From an uncultured Flavobacterium sp. (lineage in GTDB: Bacteria > Bacteroidota > Bacteroidia > Flavobacteriales > Flavobacteriaceae), in the NCBI RefSeq assembly GCF_946478785.1, contig NZ_CAMLDD010000009.1, positions 62,001-126,000 of the forward strand: a stretch of DNA of 64,000 nt, in the 5' to 3' direction. Each line of letters opens with the position of its first letter. The stretch's first letter is position 1. The notes under the pieces were generated by a model, which saw only the letters and a list, made by a program, of their open reading frames with translations, did not search any database and had not been told where the DNA came from. The translations under genes and the position numbers were made by a program. Of the stretch, positions 55,809-64,000 are shown piece by piece.

Positions 55809-55816
55809 TATTTTTG
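55809..55816 (+). promoter_or_regulatory. -7 promoter element TATTTTTG
   Basis: TAnnTTTG element 28 bases before the GTG start chosen for nusB. The longer open frame that begins at 55731 lies upstream of it and within the terminator, so it cannot be the coding start. Confidence 0.55.
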
Positions 55817-55844
55817 CAGACTAATTTTTAAATGTTCTTACAAG

Positions 55845-56789
55845 GTGGTAAATAGAAGACACTTACGCGTTAAAGTCATGCAATCCATTTATGCAATGCA
55901 TCAAAGTGGTTCTGATAATCTGGAAAAAGAAGAAAAATTTCTTTTTTACAGTATTGATAATATTCAGGATTTATATCTTATAATGCTTTCTTCATTGATT
56001 GAAATTTGCAAAAAAGAATCTGTTTTTTTACATCTTTCAAGCAAAAAACATCTTGCAACTGCTGCAGAACGTAATCCAAACGAAAAATTTATCAAGAACA
56101 AAATTTTTCAGCTTCTTGCCGAAAGCAATTCCCTTAGCATCGCTTTAGAAAATCGTAAAATAAATAACTGGTCATTAAATGACGATTATATTTTGTTGCT
56201 TTTAAATGATATCAAAGCAAGCGATTTGTATGCAAAATACATGAGCAATAATGTCAATACTTTTGAAGAGGACAGACAGTTTGTAATTGATTTATTTTCT
56301 GAAGTGATTGTTCCAAATGAAAAGCTGTATGAGTATCTGGAAGATGATAAATTGACATGGGTTGATGACATTCCAGTTGTTAATACACATATTATCAAAC
56401 AATTGAAAGCTATAAAAACGGAAGATCCGGATGATTTTAGAGTGCCAAAATTGTATAAAGATGTTGAAGATAAAGATTTTGCTAAAGATTTGTTCAGAAG
56501 AACAGTCTTAAACGAATCTGTTTTCGCAAAAGAATACGATGATAAAACTCCAAACTGGGATAGTGAAAGAATAGCTGAAATTGATACGATTATTTTGAAA
56601 ATGGCTATCTGCGAATTCCTGAAGTTCCCCTCAATTCCGGTAAAAGTAACTCTTAACGAATATTTAGAAATTGCAAAGGAGTATTCTACACCAAAAAGCA
56701 GTATTTTTATCAACGGAATTTTAGATAACCTTGTAAAAGAACTTACTGCTAACAAAAAGATGGTGAAAGTTGGAAGAGGTTTAATGTAA
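55845..56789 (+). CDS. nusB: Transcription antitermination factor NusB
   Basis: Protein of 314 residues, twice the usual NusB length, as is common in this phylum. It begins (GTG) VVNRRHLRVKVMQSIYAMHQ, the arginine-rich RNA-binding helix. The C-terminal half holds the standard NusB core: DLFRRTVLNESVFAKEYDDKTPNWDSERIAEID and ILKMAICEFLKFPSIPVKVTLNEYLEIAKEYSTPKSSIFINGILD. The middle (about 40-190) is an insert of unknown role. NusB with NusE/S10 supports rRNA transcription. yajC follows on the same strand. Confidence 0.93.
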   Translation: MVNRRHLRVKVMQSIYAMHQSGSDNLEKEEKFLFYSIDNIQDLYLIMLSSLIEICKKESVFLHLSSKKHLATAAERNPNEKFIKNKIFQLLAESNSLSIALENRKINNWSLNDDYILLLLNDIKASDLYAKYMSNNVNTFEEDRQFVIDLFSEVIVPNEKLYEYLEDDKLTWVDDIPVVNTHIIKQLKAIKTEDPDDFRVPKLYKDVEDKDFAKDLFRRTVLNESVFAKEYDDKTPNWDSERIAEIDTIILKMAICEFLKFPSIPVKVTLNEYLEIAKEYSTPKSSIFINGILDNLVKELTANKKMVKVGRGLM

Positions 56790-56903
56790 TGGCAGGCAAT
56801 TTTTAATTTTAAAGTTTCAATTAAAATACACTCTTATCGGAGTCGAAGAGCCAATTTTGCAAAAAGAGAATATTAATAATAAATCAAAAACAGAATTTAA
56901 ATT

Positions 56904-57179
56904 ATGGAACAATTAACGCAATTTGCGCCATTTCTATTAATGTTTGTGGTAATCTATTTCTTTATGATCAGACCACAACAAAAAAGAGCAAAAAATGAAA
57001 AAGAATTTGAAAGTAGCTTAAAAGTAGGTGATAAAATAATTACAAAAAGCGGTATTCATGGTAGAGTTGCTCAATTAGAAGATACTACTGTAATTATCGA
57101 AACAATGTCTGGAAAATTAAAATTGGAACGCTCAGCTATTTCTATGGAAATGAGTGCTGCTTTGAATAAAAAGGCTTAA
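56904..57179 (+). CDS. yajC: Preprotein translocase subunit YajC
   Basis: Small Sec-accessory membrane protein of 91 residues. A single N-terminal helix (about 6-21, APFLLMFVVIYFFMI) is followed by the hallmark RPQQKRAKNE and a small beta domain (VGDKIITKSGIHGRVAQLEDTTVIIE). It associates with SecDF. It lies 114 bases after nusB, an order often seen in Flavobacteriia, and ends with a terminator. Confidence 0.95.
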   Translation: MEQLTQFAPFLLMFVVIYFFMIRPQQKRAKNEKEFESSLKVGDKIITKSGIHGRVAQLEDTTVIIETMSGKLKLERSAISMEMSAALNKKA

Positions 57180-57204
57180 GCTTTTTTAAATTTCTATAAA
57201 ATAT

Positions 57205-57243
57205 AAATCCCAAATTCTAATTTAGAGTTTGGGATTTTTTTTT
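57205..57243 (+). terminator. Rho-independent terminator after yajC
   Basis: AAATCCCAAA / TTTGGGATTT arms with a 13-base loop and a T9 run. Confidence 0.92.
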
Positions 57244-57251
57244 CCACAATC

Positions 57252-57355
57252 TTGTCATTCCGAGGAACGAGGAATCTCCGCAAGAAACTCCACAATCAAA
57301 ATCGCCAATCTTTGTCGAGCTACTTACGCAGATTCCTCGTTCCTCGGAATGACAA
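57252..57355. repeat. 104-bp palindromic element with 26-bp perfect arms
   Basis: Starts TTGTCATTCCGAGGAACGAG and ends with the exact inverse. The first 26 bases match in inverted form, and pairing continues imperfectly (CCGCAAG / CTTACGC). The central 40 bases are unpaired. It is GC-rich against its surroundings and lies between the yajC terminator and the pepT end. It looks like a repeated extragenic palindrome or small non-autonomous element. Confidence 0.82.
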
Positions 57356-57424
57356 AAAAGCGTTAAAACCTTTGAAAAAGCTTGGTATTTAGAATTAAAA
57401 ATATTGGAATTTTAACCTTCCAAT

Positions 57425-58702
57425 TTATCTCTTTCTTTTTGGTTTTTCAGTTACATCAAAAATTCCCGGAATAGCTGTTAATTCAGCAATTTTCACAATT
57501 ACATCTGTTGCTTTCTGAATACTTTCGGCTGGAACGTATTCGTATTTTCCATGAAAGTTATGACCACCAGCGAAGATATTTGGGCAAGGCAATCCCATGT
57601 AGGATAATTGAGATCCGTCAGTTCCGCCACGGATAGGTTTAATAATAGGCTTAATATTTAATTCTTTCATTGCTTTCTCTGCAATGTCAACAATATGTTT
57701 TACAGGAAGAACCTTTTCTCTCATATTGTAATACTGATCTTTTACTACGGCAATTGCAATATCTTCCCCAAATTGTTTCGCAAATTTTCTATTGATTTTT
57801 TTGGTGATTTTGTCAATTAAATCTTTCCTTTTTTCGAATTTTTTCTTGTTGTGGTCTCTGATAATCAATTCTAAAACGGTTTCTTCAATACTTCCGGTTA
57901 AATGGTGAACGTGAAAAAATCCTTCATAACCTTTTGTTTCCTGAGGTGTTTCTCCTTTAGGAAGCTCATTAATAAAATCATTGGCAATCAACATCGAATT
58001 GATCATTTTTCCTTTGGCATAGCCCGGATGAACACTTTTTCCTTTGAAGGTAATTTTTGCTCCGGCAGCATTGAAATTTTCATATTCTAATTCGCCAATC
58101 TGACTTCCATCCATTGTGTAAGCCCATTGTGCGCCAAATTTTTCTACATCAAAATGATGCGCTCCACGGCCAATTTCTTCATCAGGAGTAAAACCAATCC
58201 TGATTTTTCCATGTTTGATTTCAGGATGCTGAACCAAATACTCCATTGCAGAAACGATTTCCGTAATTCCGGCTTTGTCATCTGCGCCTAATAAAGTAGT
58301 TCCGTCAGTAGTAATAATCGTCTGACCTTTGTATTGCAATAAATCCTTGAAGTAATCTGGAGAAAGAACTATATTTTTTTCGGCATTTAAAACAATATCT
58401 TTTCCGTCATAATTCTGAATAATCTGAGGTTTTACATTTGCTCCGCTGAAGTCGGGAGAAGTATCAAAATGCGAAACAAAACCAATTGTTGGTACTTCAT
58501 GGTCTACATTGCTGGGCAGAGTAGCCATTATGTAAGCCTTGTCGTCTATAGTAACATCTTCCAGTCCAATTGTTTTTAGTTCTTCAACTAATTTATTGGC
58601 AAGGTTCCATTGTTTTTCTGTACTTGGAGTTGTTTGCGAATTTGGGTCCGATTCAGTATCAATTGTTACATAACTGATAAATCGATCTATGATATGCTGC
58701 AT
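57425..58702 (-). CDS. pepT: Peptidase T
   Basis: Cytosolic zinc tripeptidase of the M20B family, 425 residues, releasing N-terminal residues from tripeptides. Metal-ligand segments are [12 protein letters not shown] (His and Asp), [14 protein letters not shown] (bridging Asp and next acidic residue), [19 protein letters not shown] (general-base Glu pair) and [12 protein letters not shown] (His). [18 protein letters not shown] is the dimer/substrate region. The length is that of the family. A -7 element TATATTTG lies 17 bases upstream of the start. Confidence 0.95.
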   Translation of the reverse strand: MQHIIDRFISYVTIDTESDPNSQTTPSTEKQWNLANKLVEELKTIGLEDVTIDDKAYIMATLPSNVDHEVPTIGFVSHFDTSPDFSGANVKPQIIQNYDGKDIVLNAEKNIVLSPDYFKDLLQYKGQTIITTDGTTLLGADDKAGITEIVSAMEYLVQHPEIKHGKIRIGFTPDEEIGRGAHHFDVEKFGAQWAYTMDGSQIGELEYENFNAAGAKITFKGKSVHPGYAKGKMINSMLIANDFINELPKGETPQETKGYEGFFHVHHLTGSIEETVLELIIRDHNKKKFEKRKDLIDKITKKINRKFAKQFGEDIAIAVVKDQYYNMREKVLPVKHIVDIAEKAMKELNIKPIIKPIRGGTDGSQLSYMGLPCPNIFAGGHNFHGKYEYVPAESIQKATDVIVKIAELTAIPGIFDVTEKPKRKR

Positions 58703-58718
58703 TTGTTTGTTTTTTTAG

Positions 58719-58726
58719 CAAATATA
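58719..58726 (-). promoter_or_regulatory. -7 promoter element TATATTTG for pepT
   Basis: TAnnTTTG on the minus strand, 16 bases before the pepT ATG. Confidence 0.55.
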
Positions 58727-58874
58727 AAACAATTATTCAGTGGATTAAAATTTCTAAAAAGGAGATAAATGGTTTGCCACAAATTGCACGAATTTTTACC
58801 AATTAAAATCAATTTTAGGAATATTTTAAATTGGGTTTTGAATTAATTGATTCGTATAATTATGTAAAATAAAA

Positions 58875-60008
58875 TTACTTCACACATCTAAAACCAATAT
58901 GATTTGCCGGAGATTGATAATCGCCTTTTCCTCTTGTGCCCACCATATAACGTGTACAATATTGATCTGTACATAAAAAAGAACCTCCACGTTGTACTTT
59001 TTTAGGTAAATCTGGTTCTGCAGGATCATACGATTTTGCGGGACCCTGGGGGTTCTTTGCTGCTTTTCCGCTTTCACTTAAAACAGTATAATAGTCGGCT
59101 GTATACCAATCATTTGTCCATTCCCATACATTTCCTCCAATATCATATAAACCATATCCATTTGGTTCGAATTGAGCTGTTGGTGCAATGCCAATATAGC
59201 CATCCTCTCCGGTATCTCCTTTTTCTATTGGAAAATTCCCCTGATAGATATTTGCCTGAAATTTTCCTTTTGGTTTTAGGGTATTTCCCCAGGCATAAAG
59301 TTCTCCTGTTTTTCCACCACGGGCTGCAAACTCCCATTCTGCTTCGCTTGGTAATCTTTTGCCTGCCCATTTCGCATATGCAGCTGCATCGGCATATGAA
59401 ACTTGTACAACCGGATAATGGCCTCTTCCTTTTATAGAGCTTCCGGCCCCTTCAGGGTGTCTCCAGTCGGCTCCTTTAGCATAGGTCCACCATTGCATAT
59501 AATTATTCAGGTCTACTTTTTCCGGAGTAGGAGTAAAAACTGCAGATCCGGCAATTAGATTCTCTAAAGGAGCATCAGGATATTCTTCATGAGTAGGTGC
59601 TTTTTCGGCTAGTGTTACATAACCAGTAGCTTTTACGAAGGCTTCAAATTGTTCGTTGGTTACTTCAGTTTGATCCATATAAAATCCGTCTACATATACT
59701 CTGTGAATTGGCGCGGCATCTTTTGTAACACCTTTAATACTACACAAACTTTCATCTTCCACATTGCTTCCCATAGAAAATTCTCCGCCGGGAATCCATA
59801 CCATTCCTTTTGGGGCGTTGCCGGTTGGTTTATTTTTGTTTTCAATGGTTGGCTTAAATAATGATTCACCGGATGTATCTGGAGCCTCCGCACAATCCAT
59901 TGTTGCTGCCAACTTTTGTTTTGGAACAATCAATTTGGTGTAACCATACGCAATAGAAATTATTGAAAGGGTTAATATGGCAAAAATCCAATAGGTTTTA
60001 TTTTTCAT
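58875..60008 (-). CDS. Formylglycine-generating enzyme-family protein, exported
   Basis: Protein of 377 residues with an N-terminal signal or anchor helix (about 6-25) and one SUMF1/FGE domain (about 65-377). Features are MVWIPGGEFSMGS, VDGFYMDQTEVTNEQF, RLPSEAEWEFAARGG and GGNVWEWTNDW. The C-terminal GGSFLCTDQYCTRY holds both cysteines of active FGE (Cys346 and Cys351), which many structural FGE-like proteins lack. It should convert a sulfatase cysteine to formylglycine outside the cytosol. No sulfatase is encoded in this window. Confidence 0.9.
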   Translation of the reverse strand: MKNKTYWIFAILTLSIISIAYGYTKLIVPKQKLAATMDCAEAPDTSGESLFKPTIENKNKPTGNAPKGMVWIPGGEFSMGSNVEDESLCSIKGVTKDAAPIHRVYVDGFYMDQTEVTNEQFEAFVKATGYVTLAEKAPTHEEYPDAPLENLIAGSAVFTPTPEKVDLNNYMQWWTYAKGADWRHPEGAGSSIKGRGHYPVVQVSYADAAAYAKWAGKRLPSEAEWEFAARGGKTGELYAWGNTLKPKGKFQANIYQGNFPIEKGDTGEDGYIGIAPTAQFEPNGYGLYDIGGNVWEWTNDWYTADYYTVLSESGKAAKNPQGPAKSYDPAEPDLPKKVQRGGSFLCTDQYCTRYMVGTRGKGDYQSPANHIGFRCVK

Positions 60009-60338
60009 TATAGTTACTTTTAATTGAAGTATAAGACGACTGTTGCATCAGGCCAAAGTTATAAAATATTCTATTAAGTCTATAGAGTTAGTTAATTATT
60101 ATTGTTTGTATTCTTCAACAAGAACAACTTAATGTTTTACTATTTAATTGATAGATTTACAATAAGAATTTTTTAAATTAATCAAAGTTAATTAATAAAA
60201 AACTCTACATCGCCGTTTTAATAATTGTATTTGTATCATTTTATAATTTGCAACATCTTACAATTTGTTTTTATAAAAAAGAGCCATTTTAAAGTATTAT
60301 AATTAAATTTGCAACCGAAAAAATAACCACACACTATT
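60009..60338 (+). promoter_or_regulatory. 330-base divergent gap with -7 element TAAATTTG
   Basis: Very AT-rich and without genes. A TAnnTTTG element lies at 60304-60311, 28 bases before pyrD. A TTTG at 60264-60267 is too far upstream to be its -33 box. Confidence 0.5.
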
Positions 60339-61373
60339 ATGTATAAATTGATAATTCGTCCGATACTTTTTTGTTTTGATCCAGAAGAAGTACATTATTT
60401 TACTTTTTCATTCGTTAAATTCATTTCAAAAATTCCCGGCGTTTCATCAATTATGAGATCCATTTATGAAGTAAAAGATACTCGCTTAGAAAGAGAGGTT
60501 TTCGGCATCAAATTCAAAAATCCCGTTGGACTTGCCGCAGGGTTTGATAAAGACGCTAAATTATACAAAGAACTTTCCGATTTTGGTTTTGGTTTTATTG
60601 AAATTGGAACCGTAACTCCTGTTGGCCAGGAAGGAAATCCTAAAAAACGTTTATTCCGATTAAAAGAAGATCAGGCGATTGTTAATCGAATGGGTTTCAA
60701 TAACGGCGGAGTTCTGGAAGCGGTTGAGCGCTTAAAAAAGAATTCAGGAGTTTTAATTGGAGGAAACATTGGAAAAAATAAAGTGACTCCAAACGAAAAT
60801 GCCGTTGATGATTATATCATTTGTTTTGACGCTTTGTTTGATCATGTTGATTATTTTGTTGTGAATGTAAGTTCACCAAATACACCAAATTTAAGAGCTT
60901 TACAAGACAAAGAACCATTGACAGCTTTGTTGCAGACTTTGCAAAACAGAAATATTGAAAAGCAAAAAACAAGTACTCAAAAAGTAAAGCCAATTCTTTT
61001 AAAGATAGCTCCAGATTTAACAGACGAGCAATTATTAGATATTATTGACATTGTAAAAATAACGCAAATTGCAGGTGTAATTGCTACGAATACAACAATT
61101 TCAAGAGATGGATTGCAATCTGAAAATAAATCTGAAATGGGAGGTTTGTCAGGAAAACCATTAACCAAACGTTCTACAGAAGTGATTCGTTTCCTTTCAG
61201 AAAAAAGTAATAAAGCGTTTCCGATTATTGGAGTAGGAGGAATACATTCTGCAGATGATGCTATCGAAAAACTGAATGCCGGCGCAAGTTTGGTACAATT
61301 GTATACCGGTTTTATTTACGAAGGCCCTGCTTTGATAAAAGCAATAAACAAAAAAGTTTTAAGACAATTGTAA
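60339..61373 (+). CDS. pyrD: Dihydroorotate dehydrogenase (quinone)
   Basis: Class 2, membrane-associated DHODH of 344 residues, oxidising dihydroorotate to orotate with quinone in pyrimidine synthesis. The N-terminal amphipathic helices (about 1-40) are the class 2 hallmark. Barrel motifs: [48 protein letters not shown] (catalytic Ser region), [11 protein letters not shown] and IGVGGI. It overlaps the convergent DUF3307 gene by 15 bases at the 3' ends. Confidence 0.96.
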   Translation: MYKLIIRPILFCFDPEEVHYFTFSFVKFISKIPGVSSIMRSIYEVKDTRLEREVFGIKFKNPVGLAAGFDKDAKLYKELSDFGFGFIEIGTVTPVGQEGNPKKRLFRLKEDQAIVNRMGFNNGGVLEAVERLKKNSGVLIGGNIGKNKVTPNENAVDDYIICFDALFDHVDYFVVNVSSPNTPNLRALQDKEPLTALLQTLQNRNIEKQKTSTQKVKPILLKIAPDLTDEQLLDIIDIVKITQIAGVIATNTTISRDGLQSENKSEMGGLSGKPLTKRSTEVIRFLSEKSNKAFPIIGVGGIHSADDAIEKLNAGASLVQLYTGFIYEGPALIKAINKKVLRQL

Positions 61374-62075
61374 AAGAAGAGCCTGAACAATTAATCCTGT
61401 CAGTATTGAGATTCCAAAACTAATCAGAGTGCCAATCAGTACATATTCGGTAAGTTTTCGGTCTTTTGCTTCTTTTAAATCTCCAAACCTAAATATGGAT
61501 TTTGCAGCCAATAAAAATCCGATGGCTTCAAAATGCCCGGTTAAGATAAAACCAAATACAAATAAACGTTCTAAAATACCAATGTAATTACCTGCATTGG
61601 CAAGCGAATTATCCTGATTGCTATTCTGGCTTTCAGGGCTCCAAATAGAAATAATGGTTTTAATAAAGATAGAAGCAGGTTTGGTTAAAAGTAATATTCC
61701 GGTGGACAAAATCCAAAATTCATTGCTCTGCCAAAAGTAAATAATGCTTTTGTTTTCATATAAAAGTACAACTCCAATTAAAATCAAAATATGTGTGATT
61801 TGGTCTGCAACAAACCAGGTACGTTTTGTTTTGGGTTTCTGAAAACTTAATTTGATGAGGTCAATGATACCATGCGTAACAGCAATTAAAACCGCATAAG
61901 GTATAAACTGAATTTCTCCCACCAAAACTGCAGCTAAAACTCCGTGTAATAGAATATGAAGGGTAAGGAAAATGCTTTTATGTTTTTTAGCTTCCTTGTC
62001 AATTACCCAGGAATTGGGCTGCCAGATAAAATCACCCAACAAATGCGCTAACAATAGTTTTATAAATAAAATCAT
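61359..62075 (-). CDS. DUF3307 membrane protein
   Basis: Integral membrane protein of 238 residues with about seven hydrophobic helices. N-terminal [18 protein letters not shown] and [15 protein letters not shown] match DUF3307, a family usually encoded with SatD. Its start overlaps the SatD-like stop by 4 bases, so the two are translated together. The 3' end overlaps the pyrD 3' end. Function unknown. Confidence 0.88.
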   Translation of the reverse strand: MILFIKLLLAHLLGDFIWQPNSWVIDKEAKKHKSIFLTLHILLHGVLAAVLVGEIQFIPYAVLIAVTHGIIDLIKLSFQKPKTKRTWFVADQITHILILIGVVLLYENKSIIYFWQSNEFWILSTGILLLTKPASIFIKTIISIWSPESQNSNQDNSLANAGNYIGILERLFVFGFILTGHFEAIGFLLAAKSIFRFGDLKEAKDRKLTEYVLIGTLISFGISILTGLIVQALLLQLS

Positions 62076-62686
62076 GAGGCTGAAAGTTGTTTTATTTGTA
62101 TTCTAAAATAACGGTCTAAATGCATAACCAAATCAAACTCCGCACGCTTTTGTCTTCTGCTTACTGCAGCTTGGTTAATCCCTAATTTTTGCCCCAGTTC
62201 TTCTTGGGATAAGGTTGGATTTTTGATGGCAACAGCAACAAATTCAGCTGATTGTGCTAGCCATTTGTCCATAAAGGTCAACGCCAGCTGAATCATCAAA
62301 TTCATTTTTTCATCTGTAATTGCATCGCCTGTTCGCATGGCTAAAGTTACTTTTTGTTTTTTTAAAGTTTCAAAAAGTTCTCCTGAATTTATAAAAGCAC
62401 TTCCATAACTTTCAGATATTTTCCCAGCATTATGCGTTTTGTCTCCAAAACCGATACTCATTCGTGCATCTAATTTTATTGCTCTCAAATGTGCTTTAAT
62501 CAAAATAGCGGTTAATAAAGCTTCTTCAGGATTTTGTATTTCAATTTGAAATTCGTCACCTCTGTATACCTCCCATTGACTTGGTGTTTCCCCAAATGTA
62601 GATAAGATTTTTTTCAAATCTTCAACCCAGTCTTTCGATTTTTGCTTTCTGGAATCAATTATATCCCCTGTAATTACGCTCGTCAT
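62072..62686 (-). CDS. SatD-family protein with C-terminal helix-turn-helix
   Basis: Protein of 204 residues. The N-terminal part (MTSVITGDIIDSRKQ, about 1-15, then WEVYRGDEFQIEI and DARMSIGFGDK) matches SatD, a cyclase-like fold found with DUF3307 proteins. The C-terminal part (about 155-190) has NPTLSQEELGQKLGINQAAVSRRQKRAEF, a helix-turn-helix of DNA-binding type. This suggests that it regulates its own operon. Several GTAATA/TATTAC palindromes lie just upstream (62763-62825). Confidence 0.87.
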   Translation of the reverse strand: MTSVITGDIIDSRKQKSKDWVEDLKKILSTFGETPSQWEVYRGDEFQIEIQNPEEALLTAILIKAHLRAIKLDARMSIGFGDKTHNAGKISESYGSAFINSGELFETLKKQKVTLAMRTGDAITDEKMNLMIQLALTFMDKWLAQSAEFVAVAIKNPTLSQEELGQKLGINQAAVSRRQKRAEFDLVMHLDRYFRIQIKQLSAS

Positions 62687-62762
62687 AATTCAAATATAAT
62701 TAAAATAAATAAATTTTATATTACAAATATATATAAAATATTTTAAATTATTACATTTTTTG

Positions 62763-62825
62763 GTAATATACGACTATATTACGTTTATCGGTAATATTGT
62801 AATTTATTACGATATTGAGTAATAC
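62763..62825. promoter_or_regulatory. Cluster of GTAATA/TATTAC palindromes (candidate operators)
   Basis: A perfect 8-bp palindrome GTAATATA-4-TATATTAC (62763-62782) is followed by GTAATA (62791-62796), TATTAC (62805-62810) and GTAATAC (62819-62825), alternating in orientation. It lies in the divergent gap between satD and HMG-CoA lyase. Confidence 0.6.
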
Positions 62826-62898
62826 TTAAATTAATGAAATTTATAGTTTTTATTTCTTTAAAAAAGAAGCTAACTTAGCCTTCACAAAAGATTTAGCT

Positions 62899-63765
62899 TT
62901 GAATAAAGAGATCAAGATTATCGAATGTCCCCGCGATGCCATGCAAGGTATCAAAACCTTTATTCCAACTAAAAATAAGGTTTCTTACATACAGGCTTTG
63001 CTTAGAGTGGGTTTTGATACAATAGATTTTGGAAGTTTTGTATCTCCTAAAGCGATTCCGCAGATGCAGGATACCGCTGAGGTTTTGGCTCAACTTGATT
63101 TGTCACAAACCACAAGCAAACTTTTATCCATTATAGCAAATACACAGGGGGCAGAAACAGCTTCGCAATATGAAGTAATTCGATATTTAGGATTTCCTTT
63201 TTCGATTTCTGAGAATTTCCAAATGCGAAATACACATAAAACCATTGCGCAGTCTTTAGTTACCCTTGAAGAGATTCTGGAAATCGCCGATAAAAAAAAC
63301 AAAGAAGTGGTTACCTATCTTTCTATGGGTTTCGGGAATCCGTATGGAGATCCATGGAATGTTGAAATCGTAGGTGAATGGACAGAAAAATTATCTGAAA
63401 TGGGGGTGAAAATCTTATCGCTTTCTGATACTGTTGGGAGCTCAACTCCCGAAGTGATTACCTATCTTTTCTCAAATTTAATTCCTAAATATCCTCAAAT
63501 AGAGTTTGGGGCGCACTTGCACACCACACCCAATAGCTGGTTCGAAAAAATTGATGCTGCACACAAAGCAGGCTGTACGCGTTTTGATGGTGCGATTCAG
63601 GGTTTTGGCGGCTGCCCAATGGCAACGGATAAATTAACCGGAAATATGCCTACAGAAAAACTAATCTCGTATTTTACAGCCAATAAAAAAACTACAGGTC
63701 TGAACTCTTTAAGTTTTGAAAGTGCTTATAATGAAGCCTCAAAATTATTTGGTAAATTCCACTAA
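62899..63765 (+). CDS. Hydroxymethylglutaryl-CoA lyase
   Basis: TIM-barrel lyase of 288 residues splitting HMG-CoA to acetyl-CoA and acetoacetate, the last step of leucine breakdown. It starts with a TTG codon; the conserved ECPRDAMQGIKTFIPT, with the catalytic Arg-Asp pair, follows within nine residues, and the next ATG (residue 15) would lose it. Other motifs are GSFVSPKAIPQM, SLSDTVGSSTPEV, EFGAHLHTTPNSW (metal His pair) and GFGGCPMATDKLTGN, with the catalytic Cys. Leucine dehydrogenase lies 7 kb away, but no other leucine-degradation gene is near. Confidence 0.92.
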   Translation: MNKEIKIIECPRDAMQGIKTFIPTKNKVSYIQALLRVGFDTIDFGSFVSPKAIPQMQDTAEVLAQLDLSQTTSKLLSIIANTQGAETASQYEVIRYLGFPFSISENFQMRNTHKTIAQSLVTLEEILEIADKKNKEVVTYLSMGFGNPYGDPWNVEIVGEWTEKLSEMGVKILSLSDTVGSSTPEVITYLFSNLIPKYPQIEFGAHLHTTPNSWFEKIDAAHKAGCTRFDGAIQGFGGCPMATDKLTGNMPTEKLISYFTANKKTTGLNSLSFESAYNEASKLFGKFH

Positions 63766-63848
63766 GATTTTTCGTATATTTACTATAACAGTCACAATAA
63801 TTGAGTGTTAAAGTGCGTTGTTTTCTAATAAGTTGAAAGCTTTTGGTT

Positions 63849-64000
63849 ATGAAATCATCAGGCATAAGTAAAATTATAGGAATTTTAGTTTTAATATTTT
63901 TGAGTTTCTCATGCTCAAGTGATTTGGATTTTGACCAAATTGATGACCTGAAATTAGAGCCGGTTGCCGTAGCTAATTTGACCTATTTCAATATTCCGGC
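63849..64000 (+). CDS. Lipoprotein, 5' part only
   Basis: Start of a gene cut by the window end, 50 codons visible. ATG at 63849 opens a lipoprotein signal peptide with a hydrophobic core of about 13 residues and lipobox FLSFSC (Cys22), followed by an acidic stretch (DLDFDQIDDLKLEP). The remainder lies outside, so no function can be given. It is on the same strand as HMG-CoA lyase, 83 bases downstream. Confidence 0.75.
   Translation, partial: MKSSGISKIIGILVLIFLSFSCSSDLDFDQIDDLKLEPVAVANLTYFNIP

Noticed and set aside
55731..55844. N-terminal extension of the nusB frame
   Set aside because: It begins inside the upstream terminator and before the -7 promoter element, and is hydrophobic low-complexity sequence unlike NusB.
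56186..56755. 189-codon minus-strand frame inside nusB
   Set aside because: Serine/leucine-rich antisense shadow of a well supported gene.

Overview
The window is a 64 kb stretch of AT-rich chromosome from a member of the Bacteroidota, most likely a Flavobacterium. The evidence is: -7 promoter elements of the TAnnTTTG type in front of many genes, almost no Shine-Dalgarno sequences, many short lipoproteins and signal peptides, a TonB receptor paired with a DUF4249 lipoprotein, a PUR/DUF3276 protein, a NusB of about 314 residues, a monomeric isocitrate dehydrogenase and a cyclophilin-FKBP fusion. No rRNA, tRNA, CRISPR array, transposase or integrase was seen.

Layout. 1-5.4 kb: the end of a NarL-type two-component pair, a small exported protein with three LxGPA(F/Y)KN repeats, an exported esterase and a PAP2 phosphatase. 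5.6-12.8 kb: secreted and lipoprotein genes, a DUF1080 lipoprotein, a TonB receptor with DUF4249, then a GyrI-like/DinB pair. 13-17.6 kb: core genes (thiamine pyrophosphokinase, trmD, rplS, icd), three of them preceded by short-period direct repeats next to their promoters. 17.7-21.3 kb: a frameshifted Crp/Fnr regulator, a peroxiredoxin-like protein and a TetR/small protein/MFS operon. 21.4-24.4 kb: an accessory island with an ApeA-like HEPN protein, a membrane coiled-coil partner and a decayed third gene. 24.4-30.4 kb: comM, GNAT, an ornithine/alanine racemase-like enzyme, a Gfo/Idh/MocA oxidoreductase and amtB. 30.9-41.7 kb: dsbD-tilS, a CHASE/PAS kinase with a CheY-like regulator, uvrB, a lipoprotein hydrolase, a YgjV-like protein and rlmF. 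41.8-49.8 kb: a broken lipoprotein gene, flavin reductase, cupin, MFS exporter, peptidyl-prolyl isomerase, a GreA/Rnk-like protein, a thioredoxin-fold protein, several alpha/beta hydrolases and csaA. 49.8-57.2 kb: bglX, PUR protein, ABC exporter, amino acid dehydrogenase, nusB and yajC. 57.3-64 kb: a palindromic repeat element, pepT, a formylglycine-generating-type enzyme, pyrD, DUF3307/SatD, HMG-CoA lyase and the start of a lipoprotein gene.

The most interesting part is the island at about 21.38-24.41 kb. It sits at the 3' end of comM and is bounded by two copies of the last nine comM codons plus stop. The copies differ only at synonymous positions, as expected for an element that swaps the 3' end of its target gene on entry. 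It encodes an ApeA-type HEPN protein (candidate anti-phage RNase) closely followed by a single-pass membrane coiled-coil protein, which may be a two-gene defence unit.

Other points worth checking are two single-base frameshifts (crp-like at about 17770; lipoprotein at about 41888), a cluster of GTAATA/TATTAC palindromes between satD and HMG-CoA lyase, a 13-bp inverted repeat abutting the promoter of a nearly leaderless MFS gene, and a 104-bp element with 26-bp perfect arms after yajC.
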